DNA from: Mycobacterium scrofulaceum
GTDB lineage: Bacteria > Actinomycetota > Actinomycetes > Mycobacteriales > Mycobacteriaceae
DNA: 64,000 bases
Direction: 5' to 3'
Assembly (NCBI RefSeq): GCF_002086735.1
Contig: NZ_MVIJ01000019.1
Location: 1-64,000, forward strand
The notes beneath the pieces were generated by a model. It worked only from the letters and a program-made list of their open reading frames with translations, was not told the origin of the DNA and searched no databases. Position numbers and translations under genes: made by a program. Below, in pieces: positions 34,700-44,295 of this stretch. Position 1 is the first letter of the stretch; each line of letters opens with the position of its first letter.

Positions 34700-35509
34700 A
34701 TGAATCGCCGGCAATTTCTGGGTTCGCTCGCCGCGTCGGTCGTCGCCGGGGTGGGCGCGGCCCGGGTGATCGTCGACCCACAACCGCGAACATTCGCCCA
34801 GGTACCGCCGGGCTCCGCGGCGACGTCGGGCCCCACCGCACCGGCGGCCCTCTTGCCGCCCCCGCCATTGAGCGCCCGCATCCCGCTACCCGGCGGGGGC
34901 GCGCTGATGAAGATCCCCGGCGAGGGTGATCTGCTCGCGCTCACCGTCGACGACGGCGTCAACAGCGAGGTCGTGCGCGCGTACACGCAGTTCGCCAAGG
35001 ACACCGGCGTGCGGCTGACCTACTTCGTGAACGGCACGTACGACTCCTGGACCGAGAACAAGGACATGCTGCGGCCCCTGGTCGACAGCGGGCAGATCCA
35101 GCTCGGCAACCACACCTGGTCGCACCCGGACCTGACGACGCTGCCCAGGGAGAAGGTCGCCGAGCAGCTGACCCGCAACGACGAATTCCTGAAGAAGACC
35201 TACGGCATCGGCGCAAAACCGTACTGGCGTCCGCCGTACGCGAAGCGCAACGCCACCGTCGACGCCGTCGCCGCCGACCTGGGTTACACCGTGCCGACGT
35301 TGTGGTCGGGGTCGCTGTCGGATTCGACGTTGATCACCGAGGAGTACATCGTGCAGATGGCCGATCAGTACTTCACACCGCAGGCCATCGTCATCGGGCA
35401 CCTCAATCACCTGCCCGTGACGCACGTCTACCCGCAACTCGTAGACACCATCCGCGAGCGCAACCTGCGCACCGTCACGCTCAACGACGTCTTCCTGAAA
35501 ACGCCTTGA
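34700..35509 (+). CDS. Exported polysaccharide deacetylase (NodB fold)
   Basis: A 269-residue carbohydrate esterase-4 protein. The N-terminus MNRRQFLGSLAASVVAG is a twin-arginine signal peptide (RRxFL). The NodB motifs are LTVDDG (Asp84, Asp85), the metal-binding His138/His142 in GNHTWSHPDL, RPPY (177-180) and the late IGHLNH segment. It probably deacetylates peptidoglycan or another envelope glycan. Start ATG 34700 is chosen because it begins the signal peptide. An in-frame ATG at 34580 would add 40 Arg/Pro-rich residues that look non-coding. A Pro-rich linker (about 34-58) separates signal and domain. Confidence 0.82.
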   Translation: MNRRQFLGSLAASVVAGVGAARVIVDPQPRTFAQVPPGSAATSGPTAPAALLPPPPLSARIPLPGGGALMKIPGEGDLLALTVDDGVNSEVVRAYTQFAKDTGVRLTYFVNGTYDSWTENKDMLRPLVDSGQIQLGNHTWSHPDLTTLPREKVAEQLTRNDEFLKKTYGIGAKPYWRPPYAKRNATVDAVAADLGYTVPTLWSGSLSDSTLITEEYIVQMADQYFTPQAIVIGHLNHLPVTHVYPQLVDTIRERNLRTVTLNDVFLKTP

Positions 35510-35530
35510 CATCGGTGCGCTTTCGGCCCG

Positions 35531-36430
35531 TCATGGCGACTGCGGGGCCTCGCATTCGATCGCTGCCAGGGGCGTGATGACGATGTACGCCGGACGCGAC
35601 TGGCCGTAGTAACGCATCCGCCGCGCCCATAGCCGGATGTGACTCAGCTCGACGGCTGCGAACTGCGGTTGCAGATAGTAACGCCAAGTGATTTCGGCGA
35701 GTGCGGCCAGCGGCGGTATACCCCGGACGGCTCTGGCATGTCCGCGCACCACAAGTCGGTTGGCGCTTTGCCCATCTTCACCCCCGAGCAACACCGCAAC
35801 CCGCGGCGAAGCATCAACGTTTCTTACTGACCAGGAAGATGCCGACGTCGTCGCGTACCAGCGGCCGCGGTGCGCGACAAACCACAACGGCACAGCAAAG
35901 GGCGTGCCCCTTGGTGAACGGCTGGCCAGAACCATGACGTACGAGTTACCCACTGCCGCTTGAATATTGGGCGATCGGCAAGGCTGAAGGTCGTCGCCCC
36001 CGTCGGCGACCGGGGTTGGCCCCTGTCTCCGTGTCGCGGCAGCCGGCGACACCGATGCCTCACGAAGCGAACCGTAGTCCCAAGCCACGATCCTTTCCGG
36101 GATGACCCGATAGGTGCGATCGCCCATGGTCTCGGCCGTCCCTCTGATAGTCAACGAGCGCAGACGGAACCATTGCGGACCGTCGTCGGCCACCACAACG
36201 ACATTGCGATCGCCAAGGTTTGGGCTGCCCACGGGCGCCTGGATGATGCGCGGCGAGCGTGCGGGATCGGCGGGCTTGTCGAGCCTCACGCTCACCGGCA
36301 GCACACGGACGTCATCGTCCACGGTCACGGCCAACGTGGTGCGCCGGGGAGAGAGGGCCAAGTCGGCTACCGCGCTCGGCTCAACGTCGCGAGTGATCAC
36401 GAGCCGCCTTTCGGTAGCCGCCCCGAGCAC
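35531..36430 (-). CDS. Two-domain FMN/F420-binding split-barrel (PPOX-like) protein
   Basis: A 299-residue protein with two pyridoxamine-phosphate-oxidase-like split barrels. Domain 1 (about 10-130) contains RRTTLAVTVDDD and LRSLTIRGTAETMGD. Domain 2 (about 160-290) contains GTPFAVPLWFVAHRGRWYATT and VRNVDASPRVAVLLGG, the strand-turn-strand for the flavin or deazaflavin. It starts at GTG 36430, 13 nt after the berberine-bridge oxidase gene, and is probably co-transcribed with it. Part of domain 2 is less GC-rich than its neighbours. A redox role using FMN or F420 is likely; the substrate is unknown. Confidence 0.75.
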   Translation of the reverse strand: MLGAATERRLVITRDVEPSAVADLALSPRRTTLAVTVDDDVRVLPVSVRLDKPADPARSPRIIQAPVGSPNLGDRNVVVVADDGPQWFRLRSLTIRGTAETMGDRTYRVIPERIVAWDYGSLREASVSPAAATRRQGPTPVADGGDDLQPCRSPNIQAAVGNSYVMVLASRSPRGTPFAVPLWFVAHRGRWYATTSASSWSVRNVDASPRVAVLLGGEDGQSANRLVVRGHARAVRGIPPLAALAEITWRYYLQPQFAAVELSHIRLWARRMRYYGQSRPAYIVITPLAAIECEAPQSP

Positions 36431-36443
36431 GCGGTAAGCCGCG

Positions 36444-37820
36444 TCACCCTGCGGGCAGGATGTTCTGGTTGATCCGAAACACGTTGCCCGGATCGTAGTG
36501 CGCCTTGACCTCGGCGAGCCGCCGGTAATTCGGGCCGTAGGTCGCCCGGACCCGCTCCTGGCCCTCGTCCATCATGAAGTTCACGTAGGCGCCGCCCGCC
36601 GAGTACGGGTGCGTGGCGTCCCAGTAGTCGACGGCCCAGCGCTTCAGCAGTTCCGCGTTCGCCGGCTCCGGGTCGACGCCCGCGATCACTTGGGAGAAGT
36701 TGACGTCCCGGTACGCCCACGCCGTCTCGGACTGGCCCACCCGGTGCACCGCGCCGTCGACCGGGTACAGGTGCATCGTGGAGTGCATGGTCGGCAGTTC
36801 CCCGGCGAAGCGGGCGTGCGCCGCCACCGCGCCGTCGGCGATGGTCCGGAAGAAGTCGCCGCGCCAATACCAGTGCAGCCCTTTGGGATACAGCCCGTCG
36901 AAGGTGGACTGCAACGCGGGGAAGGGGGCGGGCCCCAGGCCGTCGAAGGCGGGTTCCATCTGACGGACCGGCGCGAACGCCTCCTCGGCACCCGCGGGAT
37001 CGCCCGTGTAGCACCACACCACGGCGCACGCCCTCTGCAGGTGGAACGCCTCGGGGAACGGCGCCACCGGCGGGACCGTCATGGCCGCGAAGAACCCGTA
37101 GAGGTCCTCGTCCTGAGCGACGATGAACTCCCGGTACCACTTCAGAATGTCCGCGGTGGCCGACGCGGGCCAGGCGGTGGGACCGCAGATCACGGTGTGC
37201 ACCGGGTGCAGCCGGAACGTGAAAGACGTGACCACGCCGAAGTTTCCGCCGCCGCCGCGCAGCGCCCAGAACAAGTCGGGATGCTCGGATTCCGACGCCC
37301 GCACCACGCGGCCGTCGGCCAGCACGACCTCGGCCTCCAGCAGGTTGTCGATGGTCAGGCCGTGCTTGCGCGACAGGTAGCCGTGGCCGCCGCCCAGGGT
37401 GAGGCCACCGACCCCGGTGGAGGAGATGATGCCGGACGATGCCGCCAAGCCGTGCGCGTGCGTCGCGCCGTCGACTTGGGCCCAGGTCGCGCCGCCTCCG
37501 ACGCGCGCGGTGCGCCGGTCGGCGTCCACGTCGATGCGGTTCATCGGCGAGAGGTCGACGACGAGCCCACCGTCGACGGTGCCGAAGCCGGGGCCGTTGT
37601 GACCACCCCCGCGCACCGCGACGACCAGCTTGCGGTCGCGGGCGAATTCGAGCGCGCCCGCGACGTCGGCCACCGATTCGCAGCGCATTATCACCGCCGG
37701 CCGCTTGTCGATCATGGCGTTGTGGACCGACCGCGCCTCGTCGTAGCCGGGGTCGCCCGGCAGGATCACCTGCGAGCCGAGCCGGGCGCGTAATTCGTCG
37801 GTTGTGGTTGTGCGGCTCAT
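36444..37820 (-). CDS. FAD-linked oxidase, berberine-bridge (BBE) type
   Basis: A 458-residue oxidase with the PCMH FAD fold. VRGGGHNGPGFG carries His74, the expected 8-alpha-histidyl FAD link; the second, cysteinyl, attachment point of bicovalent enzymes is absent (GGLTLGGGHGYLSRKHGL has no Cys). The C-terminal BBE domain ends YDPGNVFRINQNI. ATG 37820 is supported by AGGAGGTG; an ATG eight codons upstream is less good. It diverges from a large LuxR-type regulator across a 156-bp region with a strong palindrome, and is followed by a split-barrel flavoprotein. It likely oxidises an alcohol or aromatic compound using O2. Confidence 0.87.
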   Translation of the reverse strand: MSRTTTTDELRARLGSQVILPGDPGYDEARSVHNAMIDKRPAVIMRCESVADVAGALEFARDRKLVVAVRGGGHNGPGFGTVDGGLVVDLSPMNRIDVDADRRTARVGGGATWAQVDGATHAHGLAASSGIISSTGVGGLTLGGGHGYLSRKHGLTIDNLLEAEVVLADGRVVRASESEHPDLFWALRGGGGNFGVVTSFTFRLHPVHTVICGPTAWPASATADILKWYREFIVAQDEDLYGFFAAMTVPPVAPFPEAFHLQRACAVVWCYTGDPAGAEEAFAPVRQMEPAFDGLGPAPFPALQSTFDGLYPKGLHWYWRGDFFRTIADGAVAAHARFAGELPTMHSTMHLYPVDGAVHRVGQSETAWAYRDVNFSQVIAGVDPEPANAELLKRWAVDYWDATHPYSAGGAYVNFMMDEGQERVRATYGPNYRRLAEVKAHYDPGNVFRINQNILPAG

Positions 37821-37921
37821 GGCCACACCTCCTTGTTTGCTCACGGGTCTCGATGCCGCGACGCTACGAGACCGGCGAGCCGGGCGTCATGACCACAACC
37901 GAGCATTTCCGAGGGCTTCCA

Positions 37922-37958
37922 CGATAGTCACATCTGACTATCGACCGACCGATATCGG
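37922..37958. promoter_or_regulatory. Palindromes upstream of the LAL regulator
   Basis: CGATAGTCA (37922-37930) and TGACTATCG (37935-37943) are perfect 9-bp arms around CATC, followed by a second palindrome CCGATATCGG (37949-37958). Both lie within 55 bp of the LuxR-type start and in the promoter region shared with the divergent oxidase. Confidence 0.65.
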
Positions 37959-37976
37959 CGCGGCTACCTTGTTTGC

Positions 37977-40886
37977 ATGGCGCTGTGGGTGCCACCCCCG
38001 CTCCCGGCCGAACTGATCGCCCGTCGCCGCGGCCCGCTCGTGGGTCGCGGCGCCGAACTCGCGGTGTTCGAGCAGGCCTGGGAGCGGGTCGAGCGGGGCA
38101 ACCGGCAGGCGGTTTTCATCGGTGGTGAGCCGGGGGCCGGCAAGACGCGCCTGGCCGCGGAGGTGGCCGGGACGCTGTTCGACCACGGCGTCGCGGTGCT
38201 GGTGGGCAGCTCGACCGCCGACGAGGACCTGCCCTACGCCCCCTTCGCCGAGGCGCTCGACCGGCTGCTGATCGCCGGTCCCCCGGGTTCGATGGCCGAG
38301 GCGCTGGGCGACCTGGGCGTCCAGCTGCGGCGGCTGTCGCCGCAGGTGGGCCGGCATCTGCCCGACGACGCCCCGGCGCCGGAGGTCGGGTCGGCGCGGC
38401 AGGCGCTCTTCGACGCGTTGACCGGGTTGCTGCGGCGCCTGGCCGTCGACCGCCCGATCGCGTTGATCCTCGACGACCTGCACTGGGCGCAGCTCCCCAC
38501 GCTCGCCCTGCTCGAGCACGTGCTGGTCGGCTGTGCGGATGTCCGCATGCTGGTGGTGGTCACGTTCCGCACGACCGAGCCCGACCGGTCCGACGACCTG
38601 GCCACCCGGCTGGCCGAGTTGCACCGGTTCGACGGCGTCCGGCGCCTGGACCTGGCCGGGCTGGACACCGAAGCCATCGCCGAGTTCGTGGCGCGCACCC
38701 AGCAGCTGGCCCCGGCCTCGGCGCGCACGGCCGCCGCACTGCTGCGCGAACGGACCGGCGGCAATCCGTTCTTCCTGACCGAACTCGTCAACGACCTCGA
38801 AATCCGCGGCGGCCTCGCCACGTTGAGCACCCAGCGCACGGTCCCGGCATCGATCGGCGACGCGATCGCCCGCCGCCTTGCCGGCTTGGGGTCCGGCGTG
38901 CGGGCGGTCATCGAACAGGCGGCGGTCCTGGGCCAGACGTTCGACCTGCCGGCGCTCATCTCGACCTGCGAGACCGAGGTCGGCGCGACGCTGGCGGCGA
39001 TCGATTCGGCCGAGGCGGTCGGGCTGGTCCGCGCGGTGCACGGCACCGACGGCGAATTCGCGTTCGTGCACGCCCTGACCCGGGAATCGGTGCTGGCCGG
39101 GATGGCGGCCTCGCGGCTGCGGATCATGCACGCGCGCGCCGCCGAGGCGCTCGAGGGACGCGGCGACCCCGCGCTCGTCCCCCGCCTGGCCAACCACTTC
39201 CTGGTCGCGCACGTGCTGGGCTATCACGAGCGGGCGCTGCGGTACGCGCGTCAGGCGGCGCGGATGGCCGAGCAGAGCCTGGCCTATGAGGACGCCGCGA
39301 AGTGGTTCGAGCGGGCGGCGTCGCTTCCCGAGCTCAGCCTCGCCGGGCGGGCCAGGCTGCACCTCGACGCGGCCGCCAACCACGTGCGCGGCGGGTCGTT
39401 CGCGCGGGCGCGGGCGATCTACGAACGCATCGGCGCGATGGACGACCCACTGATGCGCCTGGAGGCGGCCGTCGGCTATGAGGAAGCCAATTGGCGCCCC
39501 GGCCACTCGAATTCGAAGGCCGCCGACCTGCTGGCGTCGGCGCTGGAATCGTGCGGCCTGGACGCCGAGGACCCCCGCTACATACAGGCGCTCGGCAGCT
39601 TCGGGCGGGCGCTGGCCTTCGCCGGCGAGGCGGCCCGTGCCCGCGAGGTCGGCACCGACGCGATCGAACGGGCGCGGGCGATCGGCGACGAGGCGGTGCT
39701 CCTGCACACCTTGAAGACCAGCCTGTGGCAGGGCCTCACGCCGGAGATGACCGCGATCCAGGCCGAGCGTGCGGTCGAGGTGTCCACCATGGCGCTGGCG
39801 CGCCGCGACTACGAATCCCTTGGCGCGGCATCGCATTTCCATGCGATGGTCAGCTACCTGGCCGGCCGGCCCGACGGCCTCGCCGCCGCGACTGCCGATA
39901 TGCGGCGAGCGGCCCAGACCTGCGGCCAACCGGCCTTCGGCTTTGTCGGCGCGTGCATCGAACAGGCGCTGACCTACCTGCGCGGCGACTTCGCCGGCGC
40001 CGAGCGGTGGTCCGACATCGCCTTGCGCACAGGGGATTTGTTCGGCGCCGACGACACCGAGGGCTCCAACGGGGTGCAGATGTTCATGATCCGCCGCGAG
40101 ACGGGCGACCTGAAGAGGTTCGGCGGGTTCGTCGACGGCAGCGAGACGTTCGCCGGCCGCTGGGTCCCCGGGCTGCTCGCCCTCTACACCGAGCTGGACT
40201 GCGAACGCGGCATGCACCGCGCGCTCAACCAGCTGCTCAACCGCAATCTCGGCGATCGCATCGAGGACGCGCAGTGGCCGATGGAGCTGGTGTTCATGGT
40301 CGAGGCGGCGTTGGCGCTCTCACGTCGCGAAGCGGTCCACGCGCTGCGCCCGTTCGTCGCGCGTTACGCCGGCAAGAACCTGGTGGCGGGCCAGTTCGTC
40401 GCGCTGTTCGGCAGCGCCGACCGATACCTGGCCCGGATGGCCGCGCTCTGCGGCGACGGCGCCGCGGCCGAGCGGCACTTCGCCGCCGCGATCGAGATGG
40501 ACCGCCGGATGGGTTCGGTGGTGCACATCAGCGAGACGCTGGCCCGGCACGCGTTGTTCGCCGCGTCGCTTGGTCATACCGAAGAGGCCCGGTCGCTGGC
40601 CGTGGAGGCCCGCGCGGCCGCCGGGGCGATCGGCCAGACCCGCGTCGTCGACCTGGTGGATCCGCTCCTCGCCCCGGGTCCCGTGGGCCCGGACGGCCTG
40701 ACCGAGCGCGAGGTCGAGGTGCTGCGGTTGCTTGCCGAGGGGTTGAGCAACCGCGCGATCGGCGAACGCCTCTTCATCAGCACCAACACCGCCGCCAACC
40801 ACGTGCGCAACATTCTGATCAAGACGGGCGCGGCGAACCGCACGCAGGCGGCGATGTATGCCGCCGATCACGAGCTGCTCGGCTAA
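37977..40886 (+). CDS. Large ATP-binding LuxR-family (LAL/MalT-like) regulator
   Basis: A 969-residue STAND-type transcription regulator. The N-terminal AAA/NTPase domain has Walker [11 protein letters not shown] (49-58) and Walker [11 protein letters not shown] (162-171). A long TPR-like helical middle (about 400-880) probably senses a ligand, and a GerE/LuxR helix-turn-helix lies in the last 65 residues ([20 protein letters not shown] onward). It diverges from the BBE oxidase operon with palindromic DNA between, so it likely activates that oxidase in response to its substrate. LAL proteins act as ATP-dependent activators. Confidence 0.88.
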   Translation: MALWVPPPLPAELIARRRGPLVGRGAELAVFEQAWERVERGNRQAVFIGGEPGAGKTRLAAEVAGTLFDHGVAVLVGSSTADEDLPYAPFAEALDRLLIAGPPGSMAEALGDLGVQLRRLSPQVGRHLPDDAPAPEVGSARQALFDALTGLLRRLAVDRPIALILDDLHWAQLPTLALLEHVLVGCADVRMLVVVTFRTTEPDRSDDLATRLAELHRFDGVRRLDLAGLDTEAIAEFVARTQQLAPASARTAAALLRERTGGNPFFLTELVNDLEIRGGLATLSTQRTVPASIGDAIARRLAGLGSGVRAVIEQAAVLGQTFDLPALISTCETEVGATLAAIDSAEAVGLVRAVHGTDGEFAFVHALTRESVLAGMAASRLRIMHARAAEALEGRGDPALVPRLANHFLVAHVLGYHERALRYARQAARMAEQSLAYEDAAKWFERAASLPELSLAGRARLHLDAAANHVRGGSFARARAIYERIGAMDDPLMRLEAAVGYEEANWRPGHSNSKAADLLASALESCGLDAEDPRYIQALGSFGRALAFAGEAARAREVGTDAIERARAIGDEAVLLHTLKTSLWQGLTPEMTAIQAERAVEVSTMALARRDYESLGAASHFHAMVSYLAGRPDGLAAATADMRRAAQTCGQPAFGFVGACIEQALTYLRGDFAGAERWSDIALRTGDLFGADDTEGSNGVQMFMIRRETGDLKRFGGFVDGSETFAGRWVPGLLALYTELDCERGMHRALNQLLNRNLGDRIEDAQWPMELVFMVEAALALSRREAVHALRPFVARYAGKNLVAGQFVALFGSADRYLARMAALCGDGAAAERHFAAAIEMDRRMGSVVHISETLARHALFAASLGHTEEARSLAVEARAAAGAIGQTRVVDLVDPLLAPGPVGPDGLTEREVEVLRLLAEGLSNRAIGERLFISTNTAANHVRNILIKTGAANRTQAAMYAADHELLG

Positions 40887-40891
40887 CGCCC

Positions 40892-41161
40892 TCAGATGTC
40901 GGACAGGGCCCCGTCCGGCATCAGGCGCTCCTTCACCTCGACGACCGCGTCGGCGGGCAGGCCGGCCCGCGCGGCCGCGGCCCTGATGGCCTCCGGGGAC
41001 GGCGCCTCGTACAGGCAATAGGTCTTGCGCTTGTCCGCCGACAGGAACGAGTACATCCAGCGAACGCCCTCCTGGTCGTTGATCCGGTTGATGCCGTCGG
41101 CAACCTCGAGGCCGGGCTCCAGTTCCTCGGCAAAGTTGCGCTCGACCATGAAGATGGGCAC
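40892..41161 (-). CDS. SCO4226-like / DUF4242 small protein
   Basis: An 89-residue ferredoxin-like fold protein: MPIFMVERNF at the first strand, VRWMYSFLSADKRKTYCLYEAP in the middle and AVVEVKERL at the end. This pattern matches the DUF4242/SCO4226 family, members of which bind nickel. Starts at GTG 41161 with GGAG upstream. It lies 5 nt from the end of the LAL gene (convergent). No partner gene is obvious. Confidence 0.75.
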   Translation of the reverse strand: MPIFMVERNFAEELEPGLEVADGINRINDQEGVRWMYSFLSADKRKTYCLYEAPSPEAIRAAAARAGLPADAVVEVKERLMPDGALSDI

Positions 41162-41237
41162 GGCGGACTCCTGTTCCCTGTTGGGTCGAGCCTAAGCCGT
41201 CAACGACGGCAAGGACATGGCCTTTTTCGGCGGCCCC

Positions 41238-41612
41238 TCAATCCCCCGCGGCATCGGTCTCTTCGGCGAGCAGGGCCTCCAAGGTCGCGCGCGGCTCCGC
41301 CAATCGCCGCCGTCCCAGCACCCGCTCCCAGCGTTGCCCAAATCGACTGCCTTCGAACGCATTACCCGCAGGGCTTGCCGGCACCCGGGCGATGTAGCCG
41401 TGCCGCTCCAGTCCGGTGATCGCCTGGGCCACCGCTTGCCGGCTCACCTGGAGCCGATCGGCCAGATCCGAGGCGCGCACCCCGCCGGTCGCCAGCGGCA
41501 CTAGCGCGACCGCTTGCGCCGGGCGGATCCCGTCAAGCCCCGCCGCGGCAAACGCCGCTCGCAGCCGCGGCGCCGCGGAATCGCGGCTAAGACGCGCCGG
41601 TTCTCTAAGAAT
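41238..41612 (-). pseudogene. Decayed MarR-type regulator
   Basis: The frame is open from an ATT codon (41612-41610) to the stop at 41238 and encodes a MarR-like winged helix: GIRPAQAVALVPLATGGVRA, then SDLADRLQVSRQAVAQAITG and LERHGYIARVP. After the wing, the usual D-x-x-D-x-R-x-x-x-V-x-x-T segment and following helix are missing, and the sequence resumes with the C-terminal helix (RRRLAEPRATLEALLAEE). No ATG, GTG or TTG occurs before GTG 41501, which would omit the first helices. A TAA lies directly before the ATT. Either an ATT start is used or the gene is dead; the internal gap favours decay. Confidence 0.6.
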
Positions 41613-41619
41613 TTAGAGA
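41602..41619. promoter_or_regulatory. MarR-type operator
   Basis: TCTCTAA (41602-41608) and TTAGAGA (41613-41619) form a perfect inverted repeat around GAAT, between the decayed MarR gene and the secreted lipase gene. Size and AT-rich character fit a MarR site. It overlaps the only possible (ATT) start of the MarR frame. Confidence 0.7.
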
Positions 41620-41660
41620 TTTCCCTTCCGCCGGTGGGCGCCGATTGTTACCGTTCCGTG

Positions 41661-42956
41661 ATGCGCCGGGTTGGGGGAGTTTTCGCCGTCGTGCTGATCA
41701 TCGCCTCCGCCGTGGCCGGTTTCGGGACCGCCGGGAGCGCGCGCGCCGACGGGGACGAACCGCAATACGCGGAGTTCTACACCCCGCCGGACCCGTTGCC
41801 GCCCGGGCACCCGGGCGACCTGATCCGCACCGAGCCTTCGCGCCTGGTGCTCGAGCCGTCCGGTCAGCTGGGCGCAATCATGGCCACCGGCACCCGAATC
41901 ATGTACCGCAGCACCGATACCCGTGGCAACCCTATCGCGGTCACCGGCACCTACTTCGAGCCCTATAACGACTGGCCGGGACGCGGGCCGCGCCCCTTGA
42001 TCAGTTACGCACCCGGCACCCAAGGCCAGGGCAATCAGTGCGCCCCGTCCCGGATGTTCAACCAGGGCATCCACTATTCGGGCGGCTGGGACATCATGTT
42101 CAACTACGAGGAACTCTTCGTCGCCACGATGGTCGCGCGCGGTTACGCCATCGTGATGACCGACTACGAAGGCCTCGGCACCACGTCCATGCACACCTAC
42201 GTGGGGCGGGTCGCCGAGGGGCAGGCCGTGCTCGACGCCGCCCGCGCCGCGATGAGGCTGCCCGGAACGTCGCTGGATCCTCATGGGCCGGTGGCGTTTT
42301 GGGGCTACTCGCAGGGCGGGGGCGCCACCGCGTCGGCGGCCGAGCTGGCGTCGGCCTACGCCCCGGATCTGCACATCGTGGGCACCTACGCCGGGGCGCC
42401 GCCGGCCAACCTCAAGGAGCTCCTTCCGTACGCGGACGGCAGTGCCCTGGTCGGCGTCGTCGGGTACGCGCTCAACAGCGTCATGGCCGCCTACCCGGAG
42501 TTCGCCGACGCCATCCGGTCCAAGATGACTCCCCGCGGGCTGGCGATGCTCGAATCGGTGTCCCGCCAGTGCGTCGGACAAACCCTGCTGGACTTCATGT
42601 TTCGTCATATCCAGCCGTATTTCACCGAGGACATCAATCAACTGGTCAACGAGGAGCCATTCAACACCTTGTTCGAAGACCAGCGGATCGGGCGCTACAA
42701 ACCCAACGCGCCGGTGCTGATCAACAGCAACCGCTACGACCCGCTGGTGCCGTGGACCGCAGCCAACCAGCTCGGCCGCGACTGGTGCGCCCAGGGCGCC
42801 GACGTCGAGTTCCGGACCAACGAGGAGCCGCCGTTCCTCAACAAGCTCGTCATCAACCATGCGCTGCCGATGCTCGTCGACGGCGAACCGGCCATGCAGT
42901 GGATCGCCGCCCGCTTCAACGGAGAACCCACCGCGCCCAACTGCGGTCAGTTTTAG
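41661..42956 (+). CDS. Secreted lipase (LIP family)
   Basis: A 431-residue exported lipase of the Candida-type secretory lipase family (PF03583), well represented in mycobacteria. Residues 1-29 (MRRVGGVFAVVLIIASAVAG then ARA) are a Sec signal peptide. The nucleophile is Ser217 in GYSQGG, and late candidate Asp and His lie in NRYDPLVPW and INHALPML. The start is ATG 41661, since the signal peptide begins there. It follows a MarR-type palindrome. It probably releases fatty acids from host or environmental lipids. Confidence 0.87.
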   Translation: MRRVGGVFAVVLIIASAVAGFGTAGSARADGDEPQYAEFYTPPDPLPPGHPGDLIRTEPSRLVLEPSGQLGAIMATGTRIMYRSTDTRGNPIAVTGTYFEPYNDWPGRGPRPLISYAPGTQGQGNQCAPSRMFNQGIHYSGGWDIMFNYEELFVATMVARGYAIVMTDYEGLGTTSMHTYVGRVAEGQAVLDAARAAMRLPGTSLDPHGPVAFWGYSQGGGATASAAELASAYAPDLHIVGTYAGAPPANLKELLPYADGSALVGVVGYALNSVMAAYPEFADAIRSKMTPRGLAMLESVSRQCVGQTLLDFMFRHIQPYFTEDINQLVNEEPFNTLFEDQRIGRYKPNAPVLINSNRYDPLVPWTAANQLGRDWCAQGADVEFRTNEEPPFLNKLVINHALPMLVDGEPAMQWIAARFNGEPTAPNCGQF

Positions 42957-42957
42957 G

Positions 42958-43590
42958 CTGGAACGCATCGCCGCACGTAGAAAACACAATGCGCCCGAAC
43001 GGCGCCGCCAGCTCGCCGACGCCGCGATCGAGCTGTTGGGCAGCAACGGGGTCCACGGCGTCAGCCACCCCAGGGTCGACGATCGTGCCGGCGTCCCCAC
43101 CGGCACCGCGTCGTTCTACTTCCGAACCCGCAAGGCGCTGCTGCACGCGATCGCGGCCCGGCTGGCCGAACTGGATGTGGCCGACTTCTCCCGGATGGCC
43201 GAACTCGCCGACGATTCCAGCCAATTCACCGGCACCGCCGGGCTGGCCCGCATCGTCATGTACGTCAACAGCGAACCGTGGCTGACCCGCGCCAAGGCGC
43301 GCTACGAGCTCGCGTTGCTGGCCGGCCGGGACGCCGAACTTGCCGCGACGCTCGCCGGGTCGGCGGAGCGGCTCTACGCGCTGGCGCGCGACGTCGTCAC
43401 CCAGTGGCATCCGGCGGAAAGCGCTGCCGAGCCGGCGCTGGTCGACGATCAGGCGATTGCCACCCTGGCCTTCATCAACGGGATCATGCTGACGTTCGTC
43501 GCGGGGCAGCCGGCGGTCGACAGCGCCGAACACCTCGACCGGCTCATCCGGGGCGTCATCGCGGGTGTCGCCGGCGTGCACGGCGACTAG
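42958..43590 (+). CDS. TetR family regulator, probable CTG start
   Basis: A TetR protein of about 210 residues with DNA-binding part RRKHNAPERRRQLADAAIEL, then HPRVDDRAGVPTGTASFYFR. The natural N-terminus, by analogy with relatives, is LERIAARRKH, whose Leu is CTG at 42958, 2 nt after the lipase stop. The only standard in-frame start is ATG 42859, inside the lipase gene, which would add 33 Pro/Ser/Arg-rich residues with no family resemblance. A CTG or otherwise weak start coupled to lipase translation is therefore proposed. Its 3' end overlaps the convergent TetR gene by 35 bp. Confidence 0.75.
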   Translation: MERIAARRKHNAPERRRQLADAAIELLGSNGVHGVSHPRVDDRAGVPTGTASFYFRTRKALLHAIAARLAELDVADFSRMAELADDSSQFTGTAGLARIVMYVNSEPWLTRAKARYELALLAGRDAELAATLAGSAERLYALARDVVTQWHPAESAAEPALVDDQAIATLAFINGIMLTFVAGQPAVDSAEHLDRLIRGVIAGVAGVHGD

Positions 43591-44248
43591 AGATTCTCGG
43601 TGCGTCGTCGGCGCTTCGGGGTGCGAGTTGGCGTTCCAGCGCGCCGGTGATGTCTGTGGTCGTCACGACGAGTGCGGTCATGAACTCGATGAGCTGAGGT
43701 TGACCGACCCGAATCTGGTGTCGGTACCACTGGGTGGTCAGCTCGAGGAGGCCGCCGACGACCGTCAGCGCAGTCAGCGAAGTGTTCTCGTCGGTTCCCG
43801 CGGCCTCACCGAGGAGCGCGCGCACTTGCCCGACCATGACCTGAGTGAGGACGTCGATCACCTCGTGCCGGCGGCCGGCGAGCGCTTCGGCCGTCTGTAG
43901 CTCGATCAGGAGCCGCGGCCGCCGTGCATCCTCGTCGATGAAGGCGAACGCGAACGCGATGACCGACCGGGCCCGGGCTGCAAGTTCGGGAGGCGAGTCC
44001 GCGACCGTCGCCATGATTCCCGTCAGTGCCCGGGTGAACTGGTCGTCAAAGGTCGCGACCAGCAGCTCCTGGCAGTCGCGGAAACTCTCGTAGAAGTAGC
44101 GGTCGTTGAGGCCCGCGCGCGCGCTGACCGCCCGGACCCGCAGGTTGCCCACCCCGTGCTCGGCGATGGTGTCAAAGGCAGCCTCGATGAGCTGCCTGCG
44201 GCGCTGTTCACGCCGCTGATCGGCGGTGAGCCCGCGGTGCACTGCCAT
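43556..44248 (-). CDS. TetR family regulator of the MmpL gene
   Basis: A 230-residue TetR protein. The helix-turn-helix region is LRVRAVSARAGLNDRYFYES (about 36-55), and the C-terminal domain has the TetR_C pattern TVVGGLLELTTQWY. A basic tail (RISSRRARRRHPR) follows. It is divergent from the MmpL gene, with two perfect palindromes in the 213-bp gap, so it is almost certainly the local repressor. It is convergent with the preceding TetR gene. Confidence 0.85.
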   Translation of the reverse strand: MAVHRGLTADQRREQRRRQLIEAAFDTIAEHGVGNLRVRAVSARAGLNDRYFYESFRDCQELLVATFDDQFTRALTGIMATVADSPPELAARARSVIAFAFAFIDEDARRPRLLIELQTAEALAGRRHEVIDVLTQVMVGQVRALLGEAAGTDENTSLTALTVVGGLLELTTQWYRHQIRVGQPQLIEFMTALVVTTTDITGALERQLAPRSADDAPRISSRRARRRHPR

Positions 44249-44295
44249 TCAGGGGTCACTCCCGATGTCGTGTGGCCGGCGGACTTGCGCCCGCG

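Noticed and set aside
37938-40217. 759-codon minus-strand open frame opposite the LAL regulator
   Set aside because: It is exactly antisense to a protein with clear Walker and LuxR motifs; the antisense product is low-complexity His/Gln/Gly/Arg sequence.
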